This document shows, in pieces, positions 31,804-44,497 of a stretch of DNA of 64,000 nt (its first letter is position 1; every line of letters starts with the position of its first letter). The DNA comes from Puccinellia tenuiflora. Its lineage: Eukaryota > Streptophyta > Magnoliopsida > Poales > Poaceae. The notes beneath the pieces were generated by a model, which was not told where the DNA came from, did no database searches, and saw only the letters and a list, made by a program, of their open reading frames with translations. The stretch is taken from positions 633,331-697,330 of the forward strand of contig QRDG01000531.1 of the NCBI GenBank assembly GCA_012064385.1. Reading direction: 5' to 3'. Both the position numbers and the translations under genes were made by a program.

Positions 31804-34800
31804 ATGGAGGAGCTGTCGCCGGAGAGTCGGGCGATTTACGGATTGCTCAAGGCCGACACACGGGAGGAGTATGAGACGCGCTTCCTCAAGCACAAGAAGG
31901 TCATACTCGACTCCGTCCGCGCCTTCGTCGAGGACACCAACAAGCAGTTCAAGGAGATCGACGCCTCGTTGGGCTCGGTACAGGACGCCATGGGCGCGGA
32001 TCTCCCAGATGTCAAGGAGTCGCTGGGAAGCGACCTCGCCAACGTCAAGGCCTCCCTCAGCGCTGACATCTCGCAGCTCGCGGCGGTGGTGGATCGTGTT
32101 CTCCACACGGCCCTGAGTGCGGAAAGGGGAAAGGCCGCGGCATCGTCTCCGTCGCCACACGAGAACACCACTACTGGCCAGATTGGGCACCGCCTTGACA
32201 ATGGTTACCGGGGGTCGGGGTGCTCGCCGAGCACTCCTCCTCCGGTCGGAGGTACGAATTTTGGCACTCTGAATTTTTCCCAGTTGAATTCGGCTTGTGG
32301 ACCTCATGTTCCTGATGCATCTGCTTCGGCGCCTCGTGTGGAATTGCCGCAATTCGAGGGCTCCAATCCCAAGCTCTGGCAGCGCAGGTGCGAAGAGTAT
32401 TTCCAGCGATGGGGAACTCCAGGCACGCATTAGGTTTCATATGCATCGTCACAATTTACGGGAGCAGCGGCGACATGGTTGGAAGCATTCCTCGCCAAGA
32501 CACCGCAAGCGGGCTGGACTGAATTTGTGCAAGTAGTGCAAGGGCGGTTTACTCGCAATCAGCATCAGGTTCTGCTACGTCGCATGTATCGCATCTCCCA
32601 AACCAGTACTGTAGAAGATTATGTGCAGAGGTTCTCGGATTTGGTTGATCAGCTAGCAGCGTATGATCCTCACCCCGACCCGTTGAACCATTTGACGTGT
32701 TTCCTTGATGGATTGAAGCCTAATGTTCGAGTGTTAGTTGCAATTCAGCAACCGACAGACTTGGATGCCGCTTTCACCATGGTGCTGTTATTCGAAGAGC
32801 TCGGCGATGGAAGCAATTGCTTGAATATATCTCAAGGTCAGACCACAGCACCTAGGCGAGCACATCTATTACCCTCACCACCGCCGCCACCGCCGTCACG
32901 TTGGGTATCTAAAATGGTAGAAGAGAAGAAGTCGGCTGAAGCAATGAGATCACCTAATGATGAAAAGTGGCAAAGCTTGAAGGCGTTTCGTCGCTCTAAG
33001 GGGCTCTGTTTCATTTGTGGCGAGCGTTGGGGTCGTGACCACCAATGTAAGAAAAACATTCAGCTACATATCATTCAGGAGATGATTGAGTGTATGCAAT
33101 CTGCTGAGGTCAGTGAGAATGGGGAGGAGGTCTTTGTTGATGCAGTTGAAGGGGAAAACACTTAGCTTATGCTGTTGTCAGCAGCAGCTATGCATAAAGG
33201 GGTGGTCTCACCGCAGACAATGAAAGTAATAGTGAGTGTGCAGGGTAAACCATTCTGTTTCCTCATTGATTCTGGTAGTTCAGCATGCTTCATTGATCAC
33301 ACCAGAGCTGGCGAATTGGTTGGCTGTCAGTCATTGAGTGCCCATATCAAGGTGCAAGTTGCGGGAGGGGCTGTGTTGCAGAGTGCTGGTTATTTGCCAC
33401 AGCTGGAATGGTCAGTTGATGATGTTTGTTTCACAGACAACTTCAAGGTGTTAGCATTAGGAGGGTATGATGGCATTTTGGGCCTGGACTGGTTAGCAAA
33501 ACACAGTCCAATGCTTACTCATTGGGAAGAAGGATGGTTAGCAATTAATTACAAGGGCAGAACAGTGATTCTTCATGGCGCAGACCATCACACAGAACTA
33601 GATACAGAGTTGACAGTACAGTTAATGCAGGAGCAAGTACTGCCACCTAGGACACCTGTTTTGCCTGAAGTACAAGCGTTGTTGCAACAATACTCTTCTG
33701 TGTTTGAAGCACCTTCCGGCCTCCCACCTCGAAGGCAATATGATCACCATATTCCACTGGTTCCAGGGGCAAGGCCTATGTCTATTCGACCATACAGAGT
33801 AGCACCAGAATTGAAAACTGAGATTGAGAATCAGATTAAGGAGTTGTTAGCATAGGGGGTGATTGTCCATAGCAATAGTGCTTTTAGTTCTCCAATTCTG
33901 ATGGTGAGAAAGGCAGACAAGTCGTGGAGATTGGTAAATGACTGCAGACACCTAAATGCTCTCACAGTTAAAGGGAAATACCCACTACCAGTGATTGATG
34001 AATTATTAGACGAGTTGTCGGGGGCCAAGTGGTTTTCTAAACTGGACCTAAAGGCTGGTTATCACCAGATACGTTTGGCGCCAGGGGAAGAATATAAAAC
34101 GGTGTTCCAAACGCATAATGGGCATTATGAGTACAAGGTAATGGCATTTGGGCTGACAGGGGCACCGGCAACCTTTCAGCATGCAATGAATGCATCTTTG
34201 GCTCCAGTTTTGAGGAAATGTGCGTTGGTGTTTTTCGACGACATCTTAGTCTATAGTGCTTCTTATTCTGAGCATTTGGCTCACCTGGCAGCTGTCCTGG
34301 AAATCCTTAAGAAGGATAATTGGCAAGTGAAACAATCCAAATGTGCCTTTGCCATGCAATAGGTGTCTTACCTAGGGCAGGTGATATCTGGGGAAGGTGT
34401 TGCGACAGATCCTGAGAAGATAGCAGCTGTGAAAGATTGGCCCACTCCCAAAAATCTGAAAGAGCTGAGAGCCCGGTTGGGATTTTCTGGGTATTACAGA
34501 AAATACATAAGACACTATGCTATTATAAGTCAGCCACTTACTGCCTTGCTGAGAAAAGGAGTCTTGTTTGTGTGGACACCTGACACTGAGACAGCTTTCC
34601 AAGCGTTGAAGATGGCCTTAATGTCCGCACCTGTCTTGAGCTTACCAAATTTTGATTTGCCCTTCACCATTGAGACTGACGCATGTGACATTGGCATTGG
34701 AGCAATCTTATCTCAAAATGGCCATCCTCTTGCTTTTGTTAGTAGAGCACTTGGTCCAAGGAATAGGGGTTTGTCAGTTTATGAAAAGGAATTTTTAGCT

Positions 34801-36640
34801 ATCTTATTGGCTGTGCAGCAGTGGCGGTCTTACTTGCAGTTGGGTGAGTTTGTGATTAAGACTGATCACAAGAGCCTAACTCACCTAACAGATCAACGTT
34901 TGCATACAGATTGGCAACGCAAAGCTCTCACAAAAAATGATGGGTCTTCAGTTCAAGGTGCTGTACAAGAAAGGTAGTTTGAATGGAGCAGCAGACGCTT
35001 TATCGAGGAAGACGGTGGAGAATTCACAAGTGTATGCCATTTCGACAGTGCGACCGCTGTGGTTGGAGTTGGTTCAGATGAGTTATGCTCAGGACCCGGT
35101 TGCCCAGCGCTTGTTAGCCAAATTAGCAGTGGACCCGAAGGGTGATCAACACTACACCTTGGATCAGGGGCTGTTGAGATTTGATGGCCGTATACTGGTA
35201 GGAAACGATGAATCCTTACAGCGACAATTGGTAGCGGCATTTCATGATAGCCCGCAAGGAGGCCACTCAGGGTTCCCAGTGACATATCGCCGGCTGCACT
35301 CATTGTTTAAATGGCCGCGAATGAAAGCTGTTGTTGCGAAGTATGTGCGCGAATGCCACACATGTCAGCAAGCCAAGCCAGACCGTTTACCGCCAGCAGG
35401 TCTCCTCCAGCCATTGCCGGTGCCATCTGCACCGTGGGAGGTGGCAACCATGGACTTCATTGATGGGTTGCCACAGTCTCGTCAGTACAATTGCCTGCTA
35501 GTGGTGGTGGACAAGCTCTCGAAGTACGCGCATTTTATTCCATTAAGCCATCCTTAGACTGCTGAAACGGTTGCTGAAGCTTTTGTAGATACAGTGTATC
35601 GCCTCCATGGTCTGCCACTGTCCTTGGTGTCCGATCGAGACCCGGTTTTCACTAGTCAATTCTGGAGGAGTGTGTTCCGTGCGACGGGCACCCAGTTGAA
35701 GATGAGCACAGCTAATCATCCTGAGACAAATGGGCAGACGGAGCGTGTGAATCAGTCGATAGAGTGTTACCTCCGCTGTTTCATCAGTGCAAACCCACAG
35801 AAGTGGTCGAAGTGGATTCCCCTTTGTGAATTTTGGTATAATACAAACTGGCATACATCACTTGGTAAGTCCCCGTTTGAGTTGCTCTATGGCCATCAGC
35901 CTCGGTACTTTGGGATCTCAGCTTCAGATCATGTTCCTGTTGGTGATGTCAAGACTTGGCTGGATGAGAGGGCACTGGCGATTGCGTCCGCAAGGCAGCA
36001 CCTATTGCGTATGCAACAACGCATGAAAGACCAGGCTGACAAGCATAGAACAGAGCGCTCGTTCGAGGTGGGTGATCGCGTCTTTCTTCGGCTGCAACCC
36101 CGCATTCAGCAATCTGTCGTCAGACGCAAGAATCATAAACTTTCCTTCAAGTTCTTCGGCCCTTACCAAGTCCTGGAGCGCATTGGGAAAGTGGCTTACA
36201 AATTGGACTTGCCGGGGGATAGCAAAGTGCACCCGGTCTTCCACGTTTCGTTGCTAAAGAAATGCATTGGCCCAGGGCACCAGGTATCGCCAGTTTTACC
36301 TTCAGCTGATCATGTATTTCAAGTCCCTGAACAGGTGCTCGAGACGCGGATTCGTCGACGTGGTGCAAAGATGGTGGCGCAAATATTGGTGCCGTGGAGC
36401 GGGCAGTCAGCGCCGGAAGCAACCTGGGACGACTACGACACATTGAGGCAGCAATTCCCTCATGCCCCTGCTTGGGGACAAGCAGGTTTTCAAGCCCCAG
36501 GGATTGTCAACGACCTACCTGCTTCATCTGGCGAACCGAACACGAATGGAACAAGGGGAGAAGACGGACCGGCCCAGGAGCGGCCCAAGAGGAACAGGCG
36601 AGCCCCAGCTTGGCTATCGAGTGGAAGCTGGGCCGTGTGA
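31804..36640 (+). pseudogene. Gypsy gag-pol polyprotein, five TAG stops and one frameshift
   Basis: The frame opens MEELSPESRAIYGLLKADTR. Gag covers about 31804-33160, with a retrotransposon-gag core (RFSDLVDQLAAYDPHPDPLN) and a zinc knuckle near 33006-33045 (CFICGERWGRDHQC). Protease shows FLIDSGSSACFIDH at about 33258. RT shows SKLDLKAGYHQIRLAPGEEY and the catalytic FFDDILVYS at about 34230. RNase H shows TIETDACDIGIGAILSQNGH and later KTDHKSL. Integrase has the HHCC zinc domain, the DDE core (TMDFIDGLPQ; VSDRDPVFTS; ANHPETNGQTERVNQ) and a chromodomain-like C-terminus. One continuous frame is interrupted by TAG at 32431, 33163, 33853, 34360 and 35555, and by an indel in the A-run at 34932-34937. 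All domains remain recognisable, but no full polyprotein can be made. Confidence 0.93.
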
Positions 36641-36837
36641 CTTCACCGTGAGAGCGGAGCGCTATTTAGTGAGGCCGGTAGCTTCCTGTTTTGGTTGGCT
36701 TGTAACTGAAGAAAAGGGAACGGCAGTGCCGTGATGAACCTGTTGTAGCTCGGGGGTGGTTGGGTGGATCGGGCTAGATCCCTAAATTATTCCTTGTTCT
36801 TGAGTGAATTCGTGAGTAGATCATCCCGTCTCTTACA
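36505..36837 (+). repeat. Gypsy 3' LTR
   Basis: 333 bp, begins TGTCAACGAC and ends CTCTTACA. It is followed by the AAGAC target repeat and then the interrupted host gene. Confidence 0.95.
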
Positions 36838-37060
36838 AAGACGAACCACGCCCACTCCCTCGCCTGCGCGTCCACCTGCGCCTCGACTTCGCGCGCGCCG
36901 CCGCCCGCGGACGCCGACGCGACCACGGCCAGGACGACGAGAAGGGGAGCCAGCATGGACACCAGCTCCGCCGCGCTCTCCGCTATCATCGTACGTCGCC
37001 GGCGTAACCAATGCACTGAAGAGAGGCCCGCGTCAGATATGCAGGCATGATGCAGCTCCG

Positions 37061-37067
37061 TATATAG
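37061..37067 (-). promoter_or_regulatory. TATA box of the split small secreted-type gene
   Basis: On the minus strand CTATATA(CGG) lies 72 bp upstream of the ATG at 36989. This leaves room for a leader of about 40 bp. It supports the view that this was a real transcription unit before the Gypsy insertion. Confidence 0.5.
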
Positions 37068-37199
37068 GGACTCCTCGCGAAAGCTTAGCTGATGCTTGCT
37101 TTCTCGTGCAGCGCAACTACCAGTGCCAGCAGCCACGCATCGTGTGAGCGGGCAGCGGAGATGCCAAGTGCTTTTTGAAAGAACAAACGATGCCCGAGA

Positions 37200-39666
37200 T
37201 GTCGCCTAGAGGGGGGGGGGGGTGAATAGGCGATTAACACTTTTTCTAATTAGGGGCTTGATAATTGCGGAATAAAACTATGTGTTTAAATTACCAAGCC
37301 AACAACCTAATATGCTAGGGTTACCTATGTGTACCAAAAACTTATGCTAAGCAATTAAAGCAACAAGGTGATAGCAAGATATGAACTTCAAGCACGAAGG
37401 CTATCACAAGTAAATTGCATAAGTAAAGCTCGGGTACAGAAATAACCGAGGCACGCGGAGACGAGTATGTATTCCCGAGTTCCTCCTTGTTAAGGGAGTA
37501 CGTCTCGTTGGAGGGGTGTGAGCTCGCCACAAGAGGCCTACTCAAGATGCCACAAAGGCCTCACCCTATTCTCCGATGAACCGCACCCAAAGGTTTGGTT
37601 CACCTTCCACTATCGGAATCCTTCGGGGCGGATTCCGGAGCCCTTTACAACTTCTCTTGGGGCACACACCCACAACTCAATTGGGGGCTACCAAACTCGT
37701 GCCGAAGCTTCACAACTCGAAGTCTTCGCGGCACCTCCAACCGTCTAGGGTACACAATGCACCCAAGAGGCAACAAGCTCTTGGGAACACAATGCACCCA
37801 AGAGTAACAAGCTCTCAACGTCGATCTTCACGTATCACCATAGGGAGAGAAACCCGATGCAACAAATGCAAGAGGCAAGAACACACAAAGTGGACAAGTC
37901 CTTCACTCTCAAATTCCAACCAAGCAACAAATGCTTTGGGGGAATAAGAGAGGAAGAACAAAGGGGATGAACACAAAGCAACCCCAAATCTAGATCCACT
38001 AGGTTCCCCTCACTTAGAGGAGAATTTGATTGGTGGAAAGGTAGATCTAGATCTCCTCTCTTGAATCCCTAAGTTTGGGCAAGAATCATTGGAGGGATGG
38101 AGAGGAATCAAGCTCACAAGGTTAGCAACAATGGAGGAGAGAGAAAAGCGAGTGAGCAAAACGACTACACAGCACTTGGGGTAAGAAGGGGGCTATTTAT
38201 AGCCTCCCCCAAAAACTAGCCGTTATGTGCAGAAAAACTGCACGGCGGTACTACTGCTAGAGCAGCGGTACTACCGCTATAGGTATGTGGACCGGTACCG
38301 CGTGTAAACCGACTCCAGCGGCAGTGGTACCCTGTGGGAGGTACCGCTGACCCCAGGTGGCGGTACTACCGGTGTCCTGCCGGTACTACCAGTGGACACT
38401 TAGCCGCAAGGGTTAAGCCATCCCAGCGGTAGAACGAGACAGCAACCGCTGAGGTACCGAACCCCATACCCGAAGCCAAAACTTGCCCAACGGTACCTCT
38501 GGCGGTAGCACCAGCGGTACTACCGCTGGAGGTTGTACTGCTGGGAAGCTGCGGCACAGCTCCGGGTTGGAGGGGTACTACCGCTGCGCCAGCGGTACTA
38601 CCGCCGGACAAAAAAACTGCAGAACAACCGGTACGAGAAAAACATAACTTAATCATCCGGACTCCGTTTTCGATGATCTTGGGCTCGTTGGAATCGCAAC
38701 GAAGAGTTCAACAAGATCATGTAGAGAAACATCATTGTCCATCATTTGAGGAGGAAATCATAAGGATAGAGTTTGACCTCTCTAAAAGGACACGCCGGAA
38801 AAAACCTCCCTTTTTGAAAACCGGAAAAGCCGTATCTTTTGCAATTGAAGTCCGAAAGAGGTAAAACCAATTTTGTTGGAAAGAGGACAACAAAAGCAAC
38901 CTTTGAAAAAGGCAAACAAGCAATGGAGATTTTGCAACGAGATGGAAGATATAAATCTTCCGCACGAATAAACCGGCAAAATCTCCACTACCAAAAACAC
39001 AAGAGCAGACGCAAATGCAAACCGTTTTCGGTGACCTTGGCTTTGTCATGACAAGCATGACAAGCACCAAGACCACACCACGATAAGATCCAAATAAGAA
39101 CCAATAAAGATGATTGCATAGATGCAAAGGTTTGAGCTCTCCACGAACGATACGATCACAATATTCAGTCGAGAGCCCCTCTTGATAGTACGGCTATCTA
39201 TCCTATAATCCGGTCTCTCACTAAACATCATGAGGCCGGTAAAATAAAAACCCTATCAAGATCATACCTTTGCCTTGCTCATTAATCCACTTGAGGTCTC
39301 CTCAAGGCGAACCAACTTCTTGATTGCGCCTTGCTTGGTGAAGATTCGCATGACGCTCCCCCATACACCAAGATGGGGAAAGCACTTCTTCGACATATCT
39401 TCACTTGGCCTTTCTCTCGATGACGAACACCTTGGCCTTGATCAACAAATGATCTTCTTCCCTAAACCTTGACTCCAACACATGGAGAACAACCAAGACC
39501 TTGACTCCAACAAATGGAGACAAGCAAGCTAATGGACACCTACAAATATAGCTCAATGCAAATATTAGTCCATACAGATTGTCATTAATTACCAAAACCA
39601 TGCATGGGGGCAACCATGCACTTTCAATCTCCCCCATTTTGGTAATTGATGACAATCCCGTTTAAG
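37200..39666 (-). mobile_element. Truncated large LTR retroelement: one LTR plus polypurine tract
   Basis: On the minus strand a purine tract (AAAATGGGGGAGAT, 39640-39627) is followed by TGAAAGTGCATGG at 39626. That fits a 3' LTR of about 2.4 kb ending CTCTAGGCGACA at 37200. A TATA box for the LTR lies at 38202-38193 (CTATAAATAG, minus). To the right of the purine tract only about 25 bp of internal sequence remain before the BARE-like LTR begins, so the body and the other LTR are gone. The left boundary was chosen from the TG...CA rule. There is an 11-13 G run just inside it. No protein is encoded. I cannot name the family. Confidence 0.5.
38222..38625. repeat. Irregular array of GCGGTACTACCGC-type palindromes
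   Basis: Variants of GCGGTACTACCGC and GCGGTACCACCGC occur about a dozen times, in irregular spacing, between the LTR TATA box and the LTR start. Examples: GCAGCGGTACTACCGCT near 38262, GGCGGTACTACCGGTG near 38360, CAGCGGTACTACCGCTGG near 38515 and CAGCGGTACTACCGCCGG near 38590. Each unit is nearly self-complementary. By position they lie in the U3 (promoter) part of the minus-strand LTR. Confidence 0.7.
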
Positions 39667-41526
39667 TGATGGGGTCGTAGCATAGAAAACAAAAAAATTT
39701 CCTACGCAACAGGCGGAATAAACCCCAAGGATCTAGATCTATTAGACGAAGGTAGCGAAGATGAGATCCAATCTCTTACCCTTGAAGATCAACAAACACG
39801 TTTTGTCGGTGCAGGGGTTGGCTAGTCGATCCCCGCAACTAGACTCATCTAGTCGCGAGGAGATGTATTTCCTCGAAGTCCAATTCGACGAGGTGCCACA
39901 AGGGGCAGCACCTCCGCGGTATCCACACGTACGGCTCGATGTAGATCTCCTCCTTCTTGATCCCGCAAGCAAGGTGGAGATGGATAGATGGATCTCGGCA
40001 CCACGACGGTTGTGGTGGCGTTGACGATGTTGATCTCCACGAGCATGGCTACGCCTAGCCAAGCACGAGGAGGGAGAGGACCATGGCGCGGCAAACCCTA
40101 GCAAGGAGAGGTGGTGCGGCAAGGTGGAGATGGAGGAGCATGGCGCGGCAGCCCTTCGGGGAAAGGTGGCGCGGCAAGGGGGAGAGGTGCGGCCAAGGGA
40201 GGGGGGGTGGCGGCTAGGGCAGGAGGGAGCAGCTCTGGTGCGGCCAGCCCTGCCCTAGCACCCCCTTATATAGGCGGCAAGGGGAGGGGTGCGGCTGGCC
40301 CTTGGACTTGGCCCCCAAGTTAGGGTTTGGGGCGCCCCCCTCCCTCTTGGGCCCCTTGGCCGACTTGGCCCATATGGGCCTATGGGTGGTGCGGCCAGCC
40401 CAAGGGCTGCTGCACCCCCTTTGGTCCATGTGGGCCCCACACATTAGGTGGGCCCCACTTCTAGACTCCTCTAGAAGCTTCTAGAACCTTCCGGTACTCT
40501 GCCGAAATATTTCGGAACTTTTCCGACACCTCCGGAAACTACTTTCCATATATGAATCTTATTCTCCGGACTCTTCCGGAACTCCTCGTGACGTCCGGGA
40601 TCCTATCCGAGACTCCGAATCACCATTCGTTCATTCCATCAAAATATCTCATCGCTAACCCTAGCTACATCGGAGCGTTAAGTGTGTGACCCTACGGGTT
40701 CGAGAACATGCAGACATGATCAAATCAATAATCAATAGCGGGACCGGGATGCCCATATTGACTCCTACATATTCAACGAAGTTCCTTATCGATTGAACCA
40801 CGATGCCGGAGATTCTTAATCTCGTATACGATTCCCTTTGTCTCACCGATATTTAATTTGCCCGAGATTTGATCGTCGATATCTCCATATCTAGTTTCAT
40901 CTCGTTACCTGGCAAATTCTCTTTACTCGTCCATAATATAGGATCTCCGTGATTAACACTTAATCACATGGTTGCAACCTTTCTGATGCTATATTACCGA
41001 GAGGGCCCAGAGATATCTTTTCCGTCACAAGGAAGGACAAATCCCAGTCTTGATTCATGTCACCCAACAAATACCATCGGAGATACCTGAAAGCCACCTT
41101 TATAATCACCCAGTTACGAAGTGACGTTTGATGTCCACAAAGTATTCCTCCGGTAAACGGGAGTGACATAATCTCATGGTCTAAGGAAACTATACTTGGC
41201 ATACTAAAAGTGTTGGCAATGAAACTGTTGTGACACGATCAATTGCAACTCTTTATTATTTGGGTCTTGTCCATCACATCATTACTCCTAATGATATGAC
41301 TCCGTTATCAAGTGACTATAACAAGTCCATGGTTAGGAAACTCTAACCATCTCTTGACTAACGAACTAGTCCGGTAGAGGCTTACTAGGGACACCTGTTG
41401 TTTATATTCCACACATGTATTATGTTTCCGGTTAATACAATTATAGCATGGATAATAAACTATTATCATAAACATGAATATGCTAATAAACCATTTTATT
41501 ATTGCCTCTAGGGCATATTCCCAACA
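39667..41526 (-). repeat. BARE-like 3' LTR
   Basis: 1860 bp. It differs from the partner LTR by a few dozen substitutions and small indels, counted roughly. On the minus strand there is a TATATAAGG-type TATA box (about 40264-40271) within a GC-rich stretch. Confidence 0.9.
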
Positions 41527-44497
41527 GTCTCCCACTTGCACTAGAGTCAATAATCTAGTTTACATTTTCTCGATCCAACACTCATGGTGTCTAACACTCA
41601 TGGAGTCTCAGTGCTGATCATGTTTGCTCGTGGAAGAGGTTCTGTCCGTGCTCTGTACTATACAGTTCTTTATGTTCTTTGCAAAACGTCAATGTCACCT
41701 AATTTGACATTACTTATCATCACATGATAAACCTATTATCATCACATGATAAACTTCACATCATCATATGATGAATATAATATATTTGGTTAGAGAGTGA
41801 GATTTTCGTTTCCCTTTATGCCTACATGACGTATGATCAGTCAAGAGAACTTTCACATAGCATGTGCACCTGGAACTCACTCAGTCTTGAAACAAAATTT
41901 CTCAAACCATAATATTATATCTTTTAATCCTTGAATTAATCATATACTCCTATATGTTGTAGACTCACAAATCGACAGTGCAATCATGTCACTTCGATAT
42001 TTTCGATCATGTTTTCGCTGCGCTTCTGCTATTATGAGATTCCCAATCTAGTTTGGTTTTATGACTTCAACCAAGTCTACCAATCTCTAGATTCTATTAT
42101 CTCATCTTTATGTTAAAATGACTCCTCATTCTAACACGTTCTTCTAACCAAGAACTTGGGTCACATATCGTCAAATACAAACACATGGTTCTTATATGTT
42201 TAGTCCTATGAACGATTCATAGCGAATTCTAACATATCCTCCAACCATCATTTTGTACTGAGTTATCAACTCAATGTTTCACCTATTTCTTCACAAGCAG
42301 ATGAACCTTTCTTCTCTTGTTTTATTTTGAACTCCTTCAAAATCTTACTTAGGTTAAACATCCTGACATAATGCTTATCAAACATATCTATCCTCCATAG
42401 ATACATCCATCTCCATGGATATTTGACGTTCAAACTAACTTCATAAGTTATACGTTGTAGTTCCTGACTCATTTACAACATTTATGAAATCTCCATTTCA
42501 CTCAAACAAGATGTTGTAAACTCCCACTCAAATATACACCATACACATATTAAATTGTGAAACCACTTTGGCTCCCACTCAGAAACATGTTATATTATAT
42601 TTGACCATGATTAACTAGCTCCCACTCAAACATATGTCTCCACATATTTTGATCTTGGAAAATAGTTTCTGCTCTACTTAACATATGTCACCACATATCT
42701 TAATTAGATCACACTCGTGTATTTCTCGATATTTTGGACACCTCCAAAATTCTTAATTAACTATTAATATCGAGAACTCTTTATACGAACGCTAGTACTT
42801 TACTAGCTTTAAGTTTTATTTATTCTCTACAAAACACCTTTTGAGGAATAAATATGTGAAACATCACTTTCACAAAATCAAGCAACAATTACTTTGTGAT
42901 TTAAACTTAACATAGGATGACTCTTAGTCATTTTCGTATTTAAGGCTTCTATTTCTTCTTTGTAGTTTTGTAGGTATGTCTTAGTTCTCAAACATGACAA
43001 GTAAATCATGAATATTATTTTGTAACCTGACAAAATTTTATATTCTTGAATCCTACTTTTCTTAGACAAGCTAAACCGAAATTCAATGATCACCATCATT
43101 AATTCCTTTATGTGTCAAGTTTTAACCAACATAGCACTTTACATATGTGCCACTTGATACATAAACAAGCAAGATTTTAGCTTTTCCATTCCATCAATTC
43201 TTTTATCAATGAAACCTTTTCACGATAAATCCACTAAAACATTTAACACAATCAACAATTGATTTGTCCCTTTTAGTCTCTCATTGTGGAATCTTTATTC
43301 ATAGTCACATATGAATATACTACAAACTTTATTTGCAATAGTTTCTAATTATCTCATAATTAATGAAACCACTGTTTCACATAACTCATATGCGAAATGC
43401 AAATCATTAAATAGATCCTTATTTCTAAACAGAGTGTTTATCAAATAAATCTAAATGCTATTTATCAAACCCCCGAAATAAAACCCTTCTTTGAGACCAC
43501 ACCATATCAAATAGTGTGTGATTACAATATCTTAGGACATATCAAACTCCTTTGAAATATTCTAAACATTGTAATTTGTGATAACACTTGTCACAAGTCC
43601 ACATACTAACATATAACTCAAATATTTTGTCTCTTTTGATCAAATCATAAAGACTCAATTTTCTTGTTAACTAATATCCTAAACTCCAGAAATTTATTTG
43701 ATCTCATCAAATATCATAACTTGAATAAATACATCTATTTACTCATATCATTTATGATGGAGTACACAAAATAATGACATCTAACATTTGCTGAAAATAC
43801 AACCAACACTTGTGTTTATTTTCGGAAATTCATGGCACTCTTCCAAAGGGTGGCATTTTAGTCATACTCCTTACAATAAGGCGCATTGATAAAACATCAA
43901 AATGTTTATTCAATATTTAGCACGACTAAAACAATTGTCATTATTAAGTTTAGGATATTTTAGTATGTCACATATTTTTATAAATGTTTAACTAATTTAT
44001 CATTTAGATTATAATAAGAATAATACACTTATAATCGAAACTTGTGATTTCTAAAAAGGATCACTCATGAAAATAGAACAACCATTGTCTTTAACATGAA
44101 TAACCGTCTCACATAAGCAAGACACACTAATTAAAATCACACTTAATTCGATTATAAAACTTATTCAAATCCTCTAATCCAAATGATAAATGTAGAGATA
44201 GATCGTTGCCGGCATCAACTCCTTGATTGCCACTATTCTGCAATGTCAAATCTCAACGCAGCAGGTTCTGTTTTCATAAAACAGAATGAGTATCAAATAC
44301 TTATCGAAACCGCCACAATTGCAATTTGGACTTAAACACTTATAACATGTATATCAATATATACTTTCTGCCTTGTCAACTTCTCTTGCTATGGGTTCCA
44401 CTTTGACATGACGCAGCCGAGACACAAACTCATAGAAAGTGATCAAATCCCTTCCCATGACATAGTCTCCGACATAATTCTTGAAGCTGGGGAGAAG
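41527..44497 (-). other. AT-rich internal region of the BARE-like element, no coding
   Basis: About 3 kb of very AT-rich sequence stands where pol would be in an autonomous relative. It has small direct repeats, for example ATTATCATCACATGATAAAC-type units at about 41715-41775 and CTCCCACTCA at several places between 42520 and 42630. No protease, integrase or RT motif was found in any frame. Confidence 0.7.

Larger units (their letters stand above)
31381..36837 (+). mobile_element. Complete Gypsy LTR retrotransposon (chromovirus-like)
   Basis: Two LTRs of 333 bp each (31381-31713 and 36505-36837) differ at 7 positions by my count. The insertion carries the 5-bp duplication AAGAC (31376-31380 and 36838-36842). 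The 3' LTR starts TG and ends CA, while the 5' LTR start has decayed to TA. A tRNA-Met primer-binding site (TGGTATCAGAGCC, 31716-31728) follows the 5' LTR. Gag, protease, RT, RNase H and integrase follow in Gypsy order, and integrase ends in a chromodomain-like tail. At a commonly used grass LTR rate (1.3e-8 per site per year) a divergence of 2.1% suggests an insertion somewhat under one million years ago. It interrupts a small gene on the opposite strand. Confidence 0.95.
31285..36989 (-). pseudogene. Small secreted-type protein gene split by the Gypsy element
   Basis: On the minus strand an ATG at 36989 opens a frame that runs to the Gypsy boundary at 36843. Removing the element (31381-36837) and one copy of its AAGAC target site, the frame continues without a break from 31380 to a TAG at 31287-31285. 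That is 147 + 96 bp, or exactly 81 codons including the stop. The product would be about 80 residues. A hydrophobic segment MLAPLLVVLAVVASASA at residues 12-28 looks like a signal peptide. A Trp-rich turn (REWAWFVF) follows, then an acidic stretch (SSEEDADQRVDD) and a short Cys pair (CQTC) near the C-terminus. A TATA box lies 72 bp upstream of the ATG. I do not recognise the family. The insertion lies in the middle of the coding sequence and must inactivate the gene unless another copy exists. Confidence 0.6.

Noticed and set aside
31663..32430. 255-codon minus-strand ORF across the Gypsy LTR and gag
   Set aside because: It is antisense to gag and has no recognisable domain; a GC-rich shadow frame.
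39761..40484. Short ORFs in the BARE-like LTRs, present in both LTRs
   Set aside because: LTR sequence is non-coding in this group; the frames are repeated only because the LTRs are repeated.
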